A stretch of DNA of 63,472 nt, taken from NCBI GenBank assembly GCA_910579745.1, contig CAJTVH010000014.1, positions 1-63,472 on the forward strand. Reading direction: 5' to 3'. The notes beneath the pieces are model-generated. The model was given only the letters and a program-made list of their open reading frames with translations, ran no database searches and was not told the origin of the DNA. Source of the DNA: an uncultured Clostridia bacterium. Its GTDB lineage: Bacteria > Bacillota > Clostridia > Lachnospirales > CAG-274. Shown here piece after piece: positions 1 through 8,285 of the stretch (positions are counted from its first letter, which is position 1; every line of letters starts with the position of its first letter). Both the position numbers and the translations under genes were made by a program.

Positions 1-88
1 GTTATCGTGTCATTTTTCAAGAAAAATAACACTAACACTCCAATTTTTTTAAAAAATTATTTTTATTTTTGAATTGCTCGGTATTTCC
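1..88. repeat. Family A inverted-repeat element, copy A1 (truncated by window edge)
   Basis: This is the right-hand part of a 140-bp element that recurs nearly identically at 560-699 and 933-1072. It differs from the matching part of A2 by about one base. It holds an internal hairpin (GTGTCATTTTT pairing with AAAAATAACAC) and ends in the terminal motif CGGTATTTCC. The left end lies outside the window, so the target duplication cannot be tested. It stops 15 bp from the end of the flavodoxin gene. Confidence 0.8.
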
Positions 89-103
89 TTAATTGCCTAT
101 ATA

Positions 104-517
104 CTACTCGGCGAGTTTTTTACCAAGTGAGACTAATTCCTCTTTTACCGAATCGTCAGGAGCCTCGTTACAAATAGATGACCCTACAAAAACGGCGCAT
201 TTGTCCTTTACTCTTTCCTCCCAGTCTCTCATCCACTCTCCATCGCCCCATCCGTAAGAACCAAAAAGAGCGACTTTTTTTTCTGATAAACTGTCCTCAA
301 CAGACTCAAACATGGGCTCAAAACTTGATTCTTCCAGACCCTCGCTTCCCATGGCGGGGCAACCGAAAGCGACAGCGTCAAACCCGTCTACGCTTGAAAA
401 GTCATCGGAAGTAGATGTTACAACTTCAGCCCCCGTTTCTTTCGCTCCACTCGCTAAAACTTCCGCCATAGTCTCCGTGTTTCCTGTCCCGCTCCAATAA
501 ACAACAGCGATTTTCAT
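104..517 (-). CDS. Flavodoxin, short-chain
   Basis: This is a small FMN-binding electron carrier of the cytoplasm, 137 residues, the usual size for clostridial short-chain flavodoxins. The phosphate-binding loop SGTGNT lies at residues 8-13 after the first beta strand (MKIAVVYW). The acidic middle and the SYGWGDGEW segment match the second FMN loop. The start is placed at 517 because MKIAVVYW is the family N-terminus and an AAAGGAGATG ribosome site lies just upstream; an upstream extension to 553 is unlikely. Flavodoxin often replaces ferredoxin under iron shortage, which fits the neighbouring DUF3793 and feo genes. Family A elements sit on both sides, one within 45 bp of the start codon, so its native promoter may have been displaced. 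Confidence 0.93.
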   Translation of the reverse strand: MKIAVVYWSGTGNTETMAEVLASGAKETGAEVVTSTSDDFSSVDGFDAVAFGCPAMGSEGLEESSFEPMFESVEDSLSEKKVALFGSYGWGDGEWMRDWEERVKDKCAVFVGSSICNEAPDDSVKEELVSLGKKLAE

Positions 518-555
518 AAATAAAACATCTCCTTTAATAAATAGTAACAACATAT

Positions 556-703
556 TTTAGGAAACATCGCACAAAGGATATTAAAAATAATTTCTCAAAT
601 TTAAAATTTCCGTTATCGTGTCATTTTTCAAGAAAAATAACACTAACACTCCAATTTTTTTAAAAAATTATTTTTATTTTTGAATTGCGCGGTATTTCCT
701 TTA
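556..703. repeat. Family A element, copy A2, with TTTA target duplication
   Basis: The body at 560-699 is 140 bp. Its imperfect terminal inverted repeats begin GGAAACATCGC on the left and end GCGGTATTTCC on the right, and they continue for about 35 bp with mismatches. TTTA flanks both ends (556-559 and 700-703). No reading frame is present. This is best read as a miniature inverted-repeat transposable element (MITE), moved by a transposase encoded elsewhere. Confidence 0.8.
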
Positions 704-707
704 ATTT

Positions 708-806
708 ATAGTCAATTATAGTAACTATCAAAATTTTTAGAGTGAAACAATAAAATAATTCTCAATATCCCTTTTATTGTTTCGCTGTAAGTTAATTGAC
801 TATATA
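708..806. repeat. Family C near-palindromic element, copy C1
   Basis: This is a roughly 100-bp element whose arms GTGAAACAATAAAA and TTTTATTGTTTCGC face each other. The outer arms TATAGTCAATTA and TAATTGACTATA are also inverted. Similar copies lie near 885-1125 (interrupted), 29709, 48622, 51638, 52995, 55379 and 59936. The element is non-coding and would form a long hairpin. Confidence 0.7.
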
Positions 807-884
807 ACAAAAATTTTTAAACACCCTATTGGGCGCTGTCTTAAAACTCTATGTCTGTTATTGAGATTTATAACGCTTCGCAAA

Positions 885-1125
885 TCTTTTAAAACGAAAT
901 AATAAAATAATTCCTCAATATATCAAACTTTAGTAAACACCGCACAAAGGATATTAAAAATAATTTTTTAAAGTTAAAATTTCCGTTATCGTGTCATTTT
1001 TTAAAAAAATAACACTATCACTTCAATTTTTTTTAAAAATTATTTTTATTTTTTGAATTATGCGGTATTTCCTTTATTAAAGCTTGCCTGTTCAATCTTT
1101 TATTGTTTAGCTGTAGTAAACTTTT
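885..1125. repeat. Family C element, copy C2, split by insertion of A3
   Basis: The left half at about 885-928 (AACGAAATAATAAAATAATT and onward) and the right half at about 1077-1125 (ending ATCTTTTATTGTTTAGCTG) join to form one family C element when the A3 body and one TTTA are removed. Comparison with C3 near 29709 shows the uninterrupted order. Confidence 0.75.
929..1076. repeat. Family A element, copy A3, nested in C2 with TTTA duplication
   Basis: The 140-bp body at 933-1072 is flanked by TTTA at 929-932 and 1073-1076. The target is a family C element, so the empty site can be reconstructed and has a single TTTA. It is a few percent diverged from A2. Terminal motifs are GTAAACACCGC and GCGGTATTTCC. 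Confidence 0.82.
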
Positions 1126-1177
1126 GACAATTAAAAAGTAATTTAGTTTTAAAACAGCCCTTATGACAAATTTTTAT

Positions 1178-1732
1178 TTATCCGTTTATAATATTAAATA
1201 AATTTCTTTCTTTGCTAAATTTTTTACAGCATAAAGCGGTACATTTCTCATATTCGCGGAATACTCGCTTAGCGTTTTCCTCGTTACTGTAAACTTTCCA
1301 AAAACCGCAATATTTAAAATTACAGCCATTATTTCGTATAAAACCTATAACGTCGTAAATAGGATAGCTTAAAAATAAACCTATCTCATGAGGAAACTCC
1401 TTTCCTTTTCTTATTTTCTCACTAAGGGTTTCTATACAGCTTTTTACATCATAAATATCATACCCTTCTTTTTCCATAAAAGATGAGACATACCTCTGTC
1501 GCAAATCCCTTTTAAGTCTGTCAAATCTGTAAACATAAATAAGAGAGCTTTTATCTTTTGAGTTAAGTATATAAAAATAAATACCAAAAGAATTAAAATT
1601 TTCATTATAGCTTTTAATAATTCTGTCTATATTAAAAGGTTCGCCGAAAAAAGTAAACATATTAGCGGTTTTTATCCCCGTAAGAACTGGTGAGCAATAT
1701 TTTACAAGCATATTATTAAAAGCCTCCGGCAT
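1178..1732 (-). CDS. DUF3793 family protein
   Basis: This is a 184-residue soluble protein of unknown function. It matches the DUF3793 pattern: an N-terminal GIKTANMF segment, then PHEIGLFLSYPIYDVIGF, and a C-terminal Cys-rich stretch (YCGFWKVY, then KCTALCC). It has no signal peptide or membrane segment. A strong AAAAGGAG site precedes the ATG. In Clostridia this family is often found next to flavodoxin and feo iron genes, as here, so a role linked to iron or redox status is a reasonable inference, but no biochemical function is known to me. The conserved cysteines could bind metal. Confidence 0.85.
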   Translation of the reverse strand: MPEAFNNMLVKYCSPVLTGIKTANMFTFFGEPFNIDRIIKSYNENFNSFGIYFYILNSKDKSSLIYVYRFDRLKRDLRQRYVSSFMEKEGYDIYDVKSCIETLSEKIRKGKEFPHEIGLFLSYPIYDVIGFIRNNGCNFKYCGFWKVYSNEENAKRVFREYEKCTALCCKKFSKERNLFNIING

Positions 1733-2099
1733 AGTTATACTCTCCTTTTAAAAATCAAACTCACAACCACGACAATTAAAACTTATATTCTGGGTTTACT
1801 TAAAATTTTGCACCTATTGTTAAAACTTTATAAATTTTTATTTTCCCGCTTCTTAAATAAAGCGAAAACAGCAAAAAAATTATGAAAAATAAACACGCTT
1901 TAAGTTTATTTTATTTTTTGTATATTTTAGTTTTAAAACAGCCCATCATCTCACTTTTAAAATAATTATAATTATTCAAATACCACAGAAAACAAAAAAT
2001 TATTTTACTCAAAATTTCCCCAATCGCGAACAATTCTTTATTAAACTTTCAGTGTTTGTTTCACAAACTACTTTCTCTGAAAGATCCTCATGAAAAACC

Positions 2100-2264
2100 T
2101 AGGGGGTATCTGAAAACTATCATAAACTATCAGTTATATACGCGAAATATCCAAAAAATTACTAAAAAATAAACGAAAACGGTTCAATTAAACAAAAAAG
2201 CCTTTCTGCTTCGTTTTATTTTTTATAATTTTTCGTGCGTATTTTTGTTTTCAGATACTCTCTA
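2100..2264. repeat. Family B MITE, copy B1, flanked by TA
   Basis: The 161-bp body at 2102-2262 lies between TA dinucleotides. Terminal inverted repeats are GGGGTATCTGAAAAC on the left and GTTTTCAGATACTCTC on the right. The interior is itself palindromic: AAAAATTACTAAAAAATAAA faces TTTTATTTTTTATAATTTTT around a short TTCAATTAAACA centre. TA flanks are typical of the IS630/Tc1-mariner superfamily, so this is probably a non-autonomous derivative. No transposase is in the window. Confidence 0.85.
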
Positions 2265-2813
2265 GACCGATGGACAGCTACATGAATAAAATATTTTTTC
2301 CTTATGAAATTACTGTAATAACATGGTTTTAAAAAAAGCCTAATACTTCTTAAAATTTTTTAATGGCCGTCAAAGAACCATTGTTATACCTCTCAACAGC
2401 TATATTATTTTTTTAGCCCTTAAAACGAAGAAACTTGCCATTTTGTGAGAAACCGTATTCGTAAATAAAATCAAAATGTCGCGTAACCTATTTGATTTTT
2501 AAAATTTCCCTGCATCTGAGTAAATATCTTTACCTTACAATTATGACCCTTACATAAACTTTTATACTGGAAATGCATTCTGTCATTTCCTATCGCGATA
2601 ACAACAATTATATGTTTAGCCTCTTTTAACTTTATTAGCTTTAACTAACTTATGTTTAAAAAATTTTTTTAATAATTCTCAACTTCATTGTATAACTCTT
2701 AATTAACTCAAGCTAACCTCATAGCATTTTATACCATAAATCTTATTATTTGTCAATATATTTTTTATTTTCAAGCTTGCTGACTATAGTATATCTGAAA
2801 ACTAAAATACATA

Positions 2814-2969
2814 CTAGGGTCCATCTGAAAACTATCAGTTATATACGCGAAATATCCAAAAAATTATTAAAAAATAAACCAAAACGGTTCAATTAAACAG
2901 AATAGCCTTTCTGTTTCGTTTTATTTTTTATAATTTTTCGCGCGTATTTTTGTTTTCAGATACTCTCTA
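2814..2969. repeat. Family B MITE, copy B2, flanked by TA
   Basis: The body is 152 bp (2816-2967) with the same termini and core as B1. It lacks about 10 bp near the left end, where ACTATC occurs twice in B1, consistent with a deletion between short direct repeats. Its right end is about 80 bp upstream of the feo promoter. Confidence 0.85.
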
Positions 2970-3047
2970 ATAACTTCACGAGTTACTATATAATAACTTT
3001 TATATACGCCCCTACATAATTGGTGAAAAAATATTTTAAAAATAGTA

Positions 3048-3105
3048 TTGACAAATTCAGTTAGCCGATGTAAACTATTCTTGTCAGTCAGCTTAGACTA
3101 ACAAG
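3048..3105 (+). promoter_or_regulatory. feo promoter with overlapping metalloregulator-like operator
   Basis: A -35 TTGACA (3048-3053) and -10 TAAACT (3071-3076) are separated by 17 bp. Directly after it lies an imperfect dyad, CTTGTCAGTC (3080-3089) and GACTAACAAG (3096-3105), with a 6-bp spacer and one mismatch, covering the expected transcription start near 3083. The position and the TTAG/CTAA character suggest binding by a DtxR/IdeR-type or similar iron repressor. Which protein binds is inference. Confidence 0.7.
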
Positions 3106-3210
3106 CTTATAAATAACTAACATAGTAAGTAATCACTAATACAGTAAATATTGAATAATATAATTTTACATTATAAGACCTGTTCAAAAATTTTAAAAGG
3201 AGTGATATAT

Positions 3211-3420
3211 ATGCCATTGTCTATGGTAAAAACAGGAGAAACTCAAACCGTTCGAAAAGTAAACGGAAAAGACGATACTAAAAAATTTCTCGAAACCCTC
3301 GGAATAATAAAAGGGGAACAGCTTACTGTTCTGTCAGAAACCGGGGGAAATGTAATAATAAACGTAAAAGATTCCCGCATAGCGTTAAGCAAATCTATGG
3401 CGACAAGAATAATAGTATAG
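3211..3420 (+). CDS. feoA: FeoA family ferrous iron transport protein (first copy)
   Basis: This is a 69-residue SH3-like cytoplasmic FeoA domain, a small partner or regulator of FeoB. It has the usual order of a short beta strand, KKFLETLGIIKGEQLTVL, then NVIINVKDSRIALSKSMA. The start is at 3211 (MPLSMVKTGE), preceded by AAAAGGAGTGATATAT; the in-frame upstream extension lacks family similarity. It leads the operon feoA-feoA-feoB with 14 bp before the second copy. Tandem divergent FeoA paralogues are common in Clostridia. Expression is probably iron-repressed through the dyad at 3080-3105. Confidence 0.93.
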   Translation: MPLSMVKTGETQTVRKVNGKDDTKKFLETLGIIKGEQLTVLSETGGNVIINVKDSRIALSKSMATRIIV

Positions 3421-3434
3421 GAGGCGATGTAAAA

Positions 3435-3656
3435 ATGAGAACACTAAAAGACGTAAAATCGGGTGATACGGTAATCGTTGAGAAAATATCCTGCGCGGGA
3501 AGTTTGAAAAGACGAATTATGGATATGGGAATTACAAAAGGAACAACAATACTTGTGAGAAAACTCGCTCCGCTGGGCGATCCTATAGAATTAACCGTCA
3601 GAGGATACGAGCTTTCACTGCGAAAATCCGACGCTGAAAATATTATTGTAAAATAG
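3435..3656 (+). CDS. feoA: FeoA family ferrous iron transport protein (second copy)
   Basis: This is a 73-residue FeoA domain protein: GDTVIVEKISCAGSLKRRIM, MGITKGTTILVRKLAPLGDP, then a C-terminal ELSLRKSDAENIIV. It is closer to canonical FeoA than the first copy, which lacks the APLGDP loop. The ribosome site is GGAGG before GATGTAAAAATG. The gene is 26 bp upstream of feoB. It is expected to bind the cytoplasmic region of FeoB and modulate transport. Confidence 0.94.
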   Translation: MRTLKDVKSGDTVIVEKISCAGSLKRRIMDMGITKGTTILVRKLAPLGDPIELTVRGYELSLRKSDAENIIVK

Positions 3657-3682
3657 TCTTATTTTAAGAAAGGAGAAAAAAA

Positions 3683-6133
3683 ATGAACATAAAAATAGCT
3701 CTCGCCGGAAATCCAAACTGCGGAAAAACAACTTTATATAACGCGATAACCGGAAGTACCGAATATGTGGGAAACCGCCCCGGCGTTACAGTTGAGGAAA
3801 AAGAGGCAAAACTAAAATGGAATAAAGACGTGACAGTTATGGACTTACCGGGAATTTATTCACTTTCGCCCTATACTTCGGAAGAAGTTGTGACAAGGGA
3901 ATACATAATAGACAAAACACCGGATGTAATTTTAAATATAGTCGACGGTTCAAATATAGAAAGAAATCTCTATCTCACAACACAGCTTATTGAAACAGGA
4001 ATCCCTGTAGTAATTGGGCTAAATATGATAGACGTCGTAAAAAATAACGGAGATAGCGTAGATACGGCTAAACTTGAGAAAAAATTAAACTGTCCAGTAG
4101 TTCCAATTTCAGCGCTTAAAGGAATCGGATTAAAAGAAGTATGTGAGAGAGCGATAAGCACCGCCAAAAATAAAAATATATCCGATATAAAAATATTTAG
4201 CGAAATCATTTATGACTATTTACGGCAAATAGAAGATTTAATAGAAGATAGAAAGCTTATGGTAAGTAAAAAATGGCTAGCGGTAAAACTTTTTGAAAAT
4301 GACAATAATATTTTGGAAACACTAAAACTTGACAGCGACAAAAAATCCGTTTTGGAAAAAATCATTAAATCGGCGGAAGAAAAATTTGACGATGACACCG
4401 AAAGTATAATAACCAACGAAAGATATAAATTCATAGAAAAAACAGTTTCTGAAACAGTAAAGAAAAACTCAAAACAAAAATTAAACTTATCCGATAAAAT
4501 AGATAAAATTGTTACAAACAGAATACTGGCGCTTCCCATTTTCGCCGTAATAATGTGGATTGTCTATTATATCTCCGTAACCTCGCTGGGAACCATAGGA
4601 ACAGACTGGGCAAACGACGGTGTATTCGGCGACGGCTGGCGTCTTTTAGGCATAGGCGGGGAGGAATATGAAAAAGCCTCCAAAGTTTATGAGACAGAGC
4701 GAATAAAAATCGACGCTTTTATAGAAAACGCACGGAAAAACGGAATAGAAATTGACGCTTTAAAAGAAGAGTTAAAAGCTGAAGAACCAAATTCCTCCAT
4801 AATTAACAATTTTATAAAAAACACAAAAAATATAACGGCCACGGCTAAAATAGAAAATGATGATGGTAATACTGGAAAAAACATAAATGTTGATAATGAC
4901 GCGTTTGCGGCGGCCTTAGAAGCTAAAGAGCCAAACCCCGCCGATTACGGCGTTTGGATTCCCGGTATTCCGCTCTTAGCTGAAACGATTCTTGACAGCT
5001 TTGACGCTTCCGATTGGGTAAAAAGCCTTGTACTTGACGGCATAATAGGAGGCGTCGGTTCCGTTTTAGGATTTGTTCCTCAAATATTAATTTTGTTTTT
5101 CCTCTTGGCGATACTTGAGGACTGCGGATATATGGCCAGAATAGCTTTTATTATGGATAGAATTTTCAGAAAATTCGGACTATCTGGAAAATCGTTTATT
5201 CCCGTTCTTATAGGAACAGGATGCGGTGTTCCTGGCATAATGGCGTCAAGAACAATAGAAAATAATAATGACCGTCGGCTTACTATTATAACAACAACTT
5301 TTATACCTTGCAGCGCTAAACTTCCCATAATAGCGTTAATAGCCGGGGCTATGTTCTCCGATGAAAGCTGGGTGGCGCCATCGGCGTATTTTATGGGAAT
5401 CGGGGCTATTATCCTTTCAGGTATAATTTTAAAAAGACTATCGGTATTTAAAGGCGACCCTGCTCCATTTGTAATGGAACTTCCAGCGTATCACTTTCCG
5501 GCGGTAAAAGGACTTTTTATCCATATGTGGGACAGAGGTAAAGCCTTCATAAAAAAAGCGGGTACAATAATATTCGTGGCCTGCGCCGTTATTTGGTTTT
5601 TACAAACCTTTGACTGGTCCTTTAATATGGTTGAGGCGGAAGAATCTATACTGGCGGATTTAGGAAATATTCTCGCTCCGCTGTTCGCTCCTTTAGGCTT
5701 CGGACATTGGCAGGCGTCCGTGGCTACTGTGACCGGACTTGTGGCTAAGGAAAACGTTGTAGGAACTTTCGGGGTTCTTTACGGTTTTGATGAGGTGGCT
5801 GAAAACGGCGCCGAAATTTGGGGAATGCTTCAAACAGATTTCACTGTAGTAAGCGCTTACGCTTTTCTCGCTTTCAACCTTCTTTGCGCTCCATGCTTCG
5901 CCGCCATAGGGGCGATAAGGCGTGAAATGGCTGACTATAAATGGACGGCGTTCGCTATATGTTATCAAACAGGACTCGCGTATATAGTAGCGCTGCTTAT
6001 AAACCTTTACGGAAACGCCTTTTTGTTTAGCCAAAGCTTTATAGCTCCTATCATAATTACGGCTTTACTAATTGTATTAATCACTTTTATTTTCATGTGT
6101 TCAAATAAAAAAACCGCTCCTAAAACAGCGTAA
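3683..6133 (+). CDS. feoB: Ferrous iron transporter FeoB
   Basis: FeoB is a polytopic Fe(II) uptake protein, 816 residues. The N-terminal G-protein domain carries GNPNCGKT (G1, residues 9-16), DLPGIY (G3), NMID (G4) and SALKG (G5), followed by a helical region. The membrane core has two Gate-like halves with the conserved PCSAKLP and CGVPGIMASR segments. Unusually, about 110-120 residues (roughly 305-425) rich in Lys, Glu and Asn lie between the first membrane helix and the next, probably an extracytoplasmic domain. A GAAAGGAG site precedes the ATG. A Cys-rich helper follows after a repeat element. Confidence 0.96.
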   Translation: MNIKIALAGNPNCGKTTLYNAITGSTEYVGNRPGVTVEEKEAKLKWNKDVTVMDLPGIYSLSPYTSEEVVTREYIIDKTPDVILNIVDGSNIERNLYLTTQLIETGIPVVIGLNMIDVVKNNGDSVDTAKLEKKLNCPVVPISALKGIGLKEVCERAISTAKNKNISDIKIFSEIIYDYLRQIEDLIEDRKLMVSKKWLAVKLFENDNNILETLKLDSDKKSVLEKIIKSAEEKFDDDTESIITNERYKFIEKTVSETVKKNSKQKLNLSDKIDKIVTNRILALPIFAVIMWIVYYISVTSLGTIGTDWANDGVFGDGWRLLGIGGEEYEKASKVYETERIKIDAFIENARKNGIEIDALKEELKAEEPNSSIINNFIKNTKNITATAKIENDDGNTGKNINVDNDAFAAALEAKEPNPADYGVWIPGIPLLAETILDSFDASDWVKSLVLDGIIGGVGSVLGFVPQILILFFLLAILEDCGYMARIAFIMDRIFRKFGLSGKSFIPVLIGTGCGVPGIMASRTIENNNDRRLTIITTTFIPCSAKLPIIALIAGAMFSDESWVAPSAYFMGIGAIILSGIILKRLSVFKGDPAPFVMELPAYHFPAVKGLFIHMWDRGKAFIKKAGTIIFVACAVIWFLQTFDWSFNMVEAEESILADLGNILAPLFAPLGFGHWQASVATVTGLVAKENVVGTFGVLYGFDEVAENGAEIWGMLQTDFTVVSAYAFLAFNLLCAPCFAAIGAIRREMADYKWTAFAICYQTGLAYIVALLINLYGNAFLFSQSFIAPIIITALLIVLITFIFMCSNKKTAPKTA

Positions 6134-6255
6134 TTTACAGTCAAAGACTTTTTATGTTTTTCTTTCATAAAAACACTCTAAACTAACAGCGTTTTATAGC
6201 GCCTTTATATTAAGTAAGAATATAGGAGTAAGTACTTCGAACTCCTCCATAAAAT

Positions 6256-6420
6256 ATAGTCAATCAATTTGAAAATGGAAAAAAGAAAACGAGGCGAAAA
6301 TTATTTTCACAATACGGCGGAAAACAGACGCGGCCGAAAGCCCGCGTCCAACTTACGGCAACTGGGTGAAAATGATTTTTGACCGTTTAACTTGTTCATT
6401 TTTCAAGTTGATTGACTGTA
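6256..6420. repeat. Family D inverted-repeat element (TATAGTCAA type), copy D1
   Basis: Terminal inverted repeats are AGTCAATCAATTTGAAAATG (6258-6277) and its imperfect complement ending TTGATTGACT (6397-6417). The interior is GC-richer than its surroundings and would fold (ACGCGGCC near GCCCGCGT). It lies between feoB and the small FeoB-associated gene, so it is probably transcribed as part of the operon. A similar TATAGTCAA-ended element lies at 55468-55628, with a weaker candidate near 32251. Confidence 0.7.
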
Positions 6421-6466
6421 CGTGTAACTTATCATATAATAAAAAAATCTTAAAGGAAGTGTTATA

Positions 6467-6604
6467 TTGATTGCGGATACAATAGTTTGTATAATAATAT
6501 TTACGGCGATAGTTTTCGCTCTAAAAAGCGCTTTAAAGAAGAAAGGCGGCTGCTGTGACAGCGGCCGCTGTGGCGGATGTTGCCATTGTCAGTCAAAAAA
6601 ATAA
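6467..6604 (+). CDS. FeoB-associated Cys-rich membrane protein
   Basis: This 45-residue protein starts with TTG (6467) after AAAGGAAGTG. One hydrophobic helix (residues about 2-19) is followed by a Lys patch and a Cys/His cluster: GGCCDSGRCGGCCHCQ. The family is known from Firmicutes downstream of feoB and is taken to be a small membrane partner, with the cysteines on the cytoplasmic side possibly handling iron. It is easily missed because of its length and TTG start. Position, topology and Cys pattern all fit. It is separated from feoB by the D1 repeat. Confidence 0.88.
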   Translation: MIADTIVCIIIFTAIVFALKSALKKKGGCCDSGRCGGCCHCQSKK

Positions 6605-6706
6605 TTTTCAAAATAAAATATAAATTTCTTAAAGATTTAAAAACTTATGTGTTTTTATCTCATATAAATATAATAATACTCAGTCAGTTAAAATTACAAA
6701 AAAAAC

Positions 6707-6732
6707 CGCGGGAAACATAAATGTTTCCCGCG
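6707..6732 (-). terminator. Rho-independent terminator, minus strand
   Basis: A perfect 12-bp stem (CGCGGGAAACAT with ATGTTTCCCGCG) closes a 2-base loop. On the minus strand it is followed by a T run (plus-strand A run at 6698-6705). It would end the ABC transporter transcript and may also stop feo transcripts coming the other way. Confidence 0.85.
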
Positions 6733-6800
6733 AACATATCAGTTTCACTCACATAGACCTCCTGTGTACATCTAATTATACACAAGAAGTTTTTATGTTT

Positions 6801-7590
6801 TTACTCAAGATTCAATCTATTTTTAAGTATATAATTTGTTACAACAAAACCAATTAATAAAACAGCGGCGTTAAATAAAATGCCAAAAGTCATCATTGTA
6901 TTAAATCCCTCCATAAATGTAAGGGTTTTCCACCACTTCATACCGTCAATTGTATTTATGATAATAGTATTAATAATCACCTGAATAATTAAGAATACTC
7001 CTACCGCGGCCGCTTTCCTGTGTTTGCTGAACAAATGACCTATACATCGAACAATAAATTATCATAACATTTGACATCTGTTGTATAATAACACATAATA
7101 TAAAGTTACATATAGTATCAAAAATCTCAATATCGATATATCCTATAAGTTCGCTTATACCTCTTAAAACCTCATAAACGCTTATATCCGCCGTAATAAA
7201 AATTATCCCTGATATAAAGCAAACAAATAAACTCAATAAAATCCAAAAAGAACCAACAAATAACTTGCTTAGTATATTTTCCCATGGAGCCACGGGAATT
7301 GTGTTCATCAAATATCCCGAATCCCCGAATATATTGCTGTAAAACCTTTTAACGGTAATATATATTGTTAAAATTCCCGCTGCAATCATTAAAATAAAAT
7401 ATATAAGCATAAAAATCACTAAAGCGATTTGATTTACATCAAAACCAATATAAGATGAAATAAAACCTACGCTTCCGTTAAAGTCTATCATAAACCTGTT
7501 TACAAAACTGAAAAAGATAATAAGGGCATATAAAAGTAAAAACATTTTATATGTAGCCTTAAACTCATATTTAACTAAAGAAACTAACAT
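6801..7590 (-). pseudogene. ABC transporter permease, frameshifted
   Basis: This is the membrane subunit of the adjacent YtrB-like ATPase. One frame (from 7590) encodes about 180 residues with several membrane helices and then runs into unrelated residues after ...IIYCSM. The downstream frame (to 6801) continues the expected sequence IGHLFSKHRKAAAVG, a typical motif of these permeases, plus two more helices. The break falls at about 7041-7046; the sequence between the two frames looks two bases short or one base long. The start at 7590 overlaps the ATPase gene by 7 bp. Either the gene is broken, the shift is programmed, or it is a sequencing error. Without correction only a truncated permease is made. 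Confidence 0.82.
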
Positions 7591-8285
7591 CTGAACACCT
7601 CCCTGAATAAAGCGTCTACACTTTTTCCGTTTTTCTCTCTTATTTCATCAACAGTATTGTTAAGTATAATTTCGCCGTTTTTAATAAAAATAACCTCGTC
7701 AAGCACGTTCTCAATATCACTTATTAAATGAGTTGAGATAACTACAGTGGAATTTTCACTGTAATTATTTATAATAGTATTTATAATATAATCTCTCGCC
7801 GCAGGATCAACCCCAGCGATAGGCTCGTCAAGAAAATAAACTTTAGCGTTTCTGCTCATGACGAGGATAAGCTGAATTTTTTCTTTAGTTCCCTTAGACA
7901 TTGTTTTCATTTTATCATAAATGTTTATATCAAGTTTTTTGAGCATATCCAAAGCTCTCGCCTCATCAAAATCAGAATAAAATGTTTTGAAAAACTTTAT
8001 GGCGTCAATAACTCTCATAGATCTCTCAAGATAAGTCCTCTCAGGGAGATATGAGACAACTTCTTTTGTCTCAATCCCTATTTTTTTATCGTCAATATAG
8101 ATTTCCCCGCCATTTTCTTTTAAAAGACCGACGCAGATTTTTATAAAAGTAGTTTTCCCGCTGCCATTCGGCCCTAAAAGACCGATAATCTTACCCTTTT
8201 TAAAAGATAAATTAATTCCTTTCAACACATTTTTTGATCCATAGTTTTTAACTAAATTTTTGCACTCAAGAATAGAATCTGACAT
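7584..8285 (-). CDS. ABC transporter ATP-binding protein (YtrB/BcrA-like)
   Basis: This is a 233-residue nucleotide-binding subunit. It has Walker A GPNGSGKT, a variant signature MSKGTKEK in place of LSGGQ, Walker B VYFLDEP with IAGVDP, and the switch histidine in ISTHLI. The MSKG signature is common in the YtrB type. The ATG directly abuts the TAA of the GntR gene, with its own GAGGAGGTG site, so the three genes form one operon. The substrate is unknown; relatives respond to cell-envelope stress or peptide antibiotics. Function may be lost if the permease frameshift is real. Confidence 0.92.
   Translation of the reverse strand: MSDSILECKNLVKNYGSKNVLKGINLSFKKGKIIGLLGPNGSGKTTFIKICVGLLKENGGEIYIDDKKIGIETKEVVSYLPERTYLERSMRVIDAIKFFKTFYSDFDEARALDMLKKLDINIYDKMKTMSKGTKEKIQLILVMSRNAKVYFLDEPIAGVDPAARDYIINTIINNYSENSTVVISTHLISDIENVLDEVIFIKNGEIILNNTVDEIREKNGKSVDALFREVFRC

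Larger units (their letters stand above)
1733..3047. other. Long gene-free, repeat-rich interval upstream of feo
   Basis: No convincing gene is visible on either strand. The interval contains two family B elements (2100-2264, 2814-2969), a decayed relative around 1850-1935 (an AAAAATTATGAAAAATAAAC arm facing GTTTATTTTATTTTTTG), and a solitary terminal-repeat-like piece (GTATATCTGAAAACT at about 2789). The rest is AT-rich sequence with many stops and no Shine-Dalgarno/start pairs that I trust. Confidence 0.6.

Noticed and set aside
178..500. Plus-strand reading frames opposite flavodoxin and many similar frames opposite large genes
   Set aside because: They overlap well-supported genes, lack ribosome sites and show no protein-like composition.
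1..703. Flavodoxin with flanking A1/A2 as a composite transposon
   Set aside because: The two TTTA duplications belong to individual elements, there is no transposase, and A1 is cut off by the window edge, so composite movement cannot be shown.
6801..7034. Independent 77-residue membrane protein
   Set aside because: Its sequence is the natural continuation of the permease in another frame and it lacks its own ribosome site.
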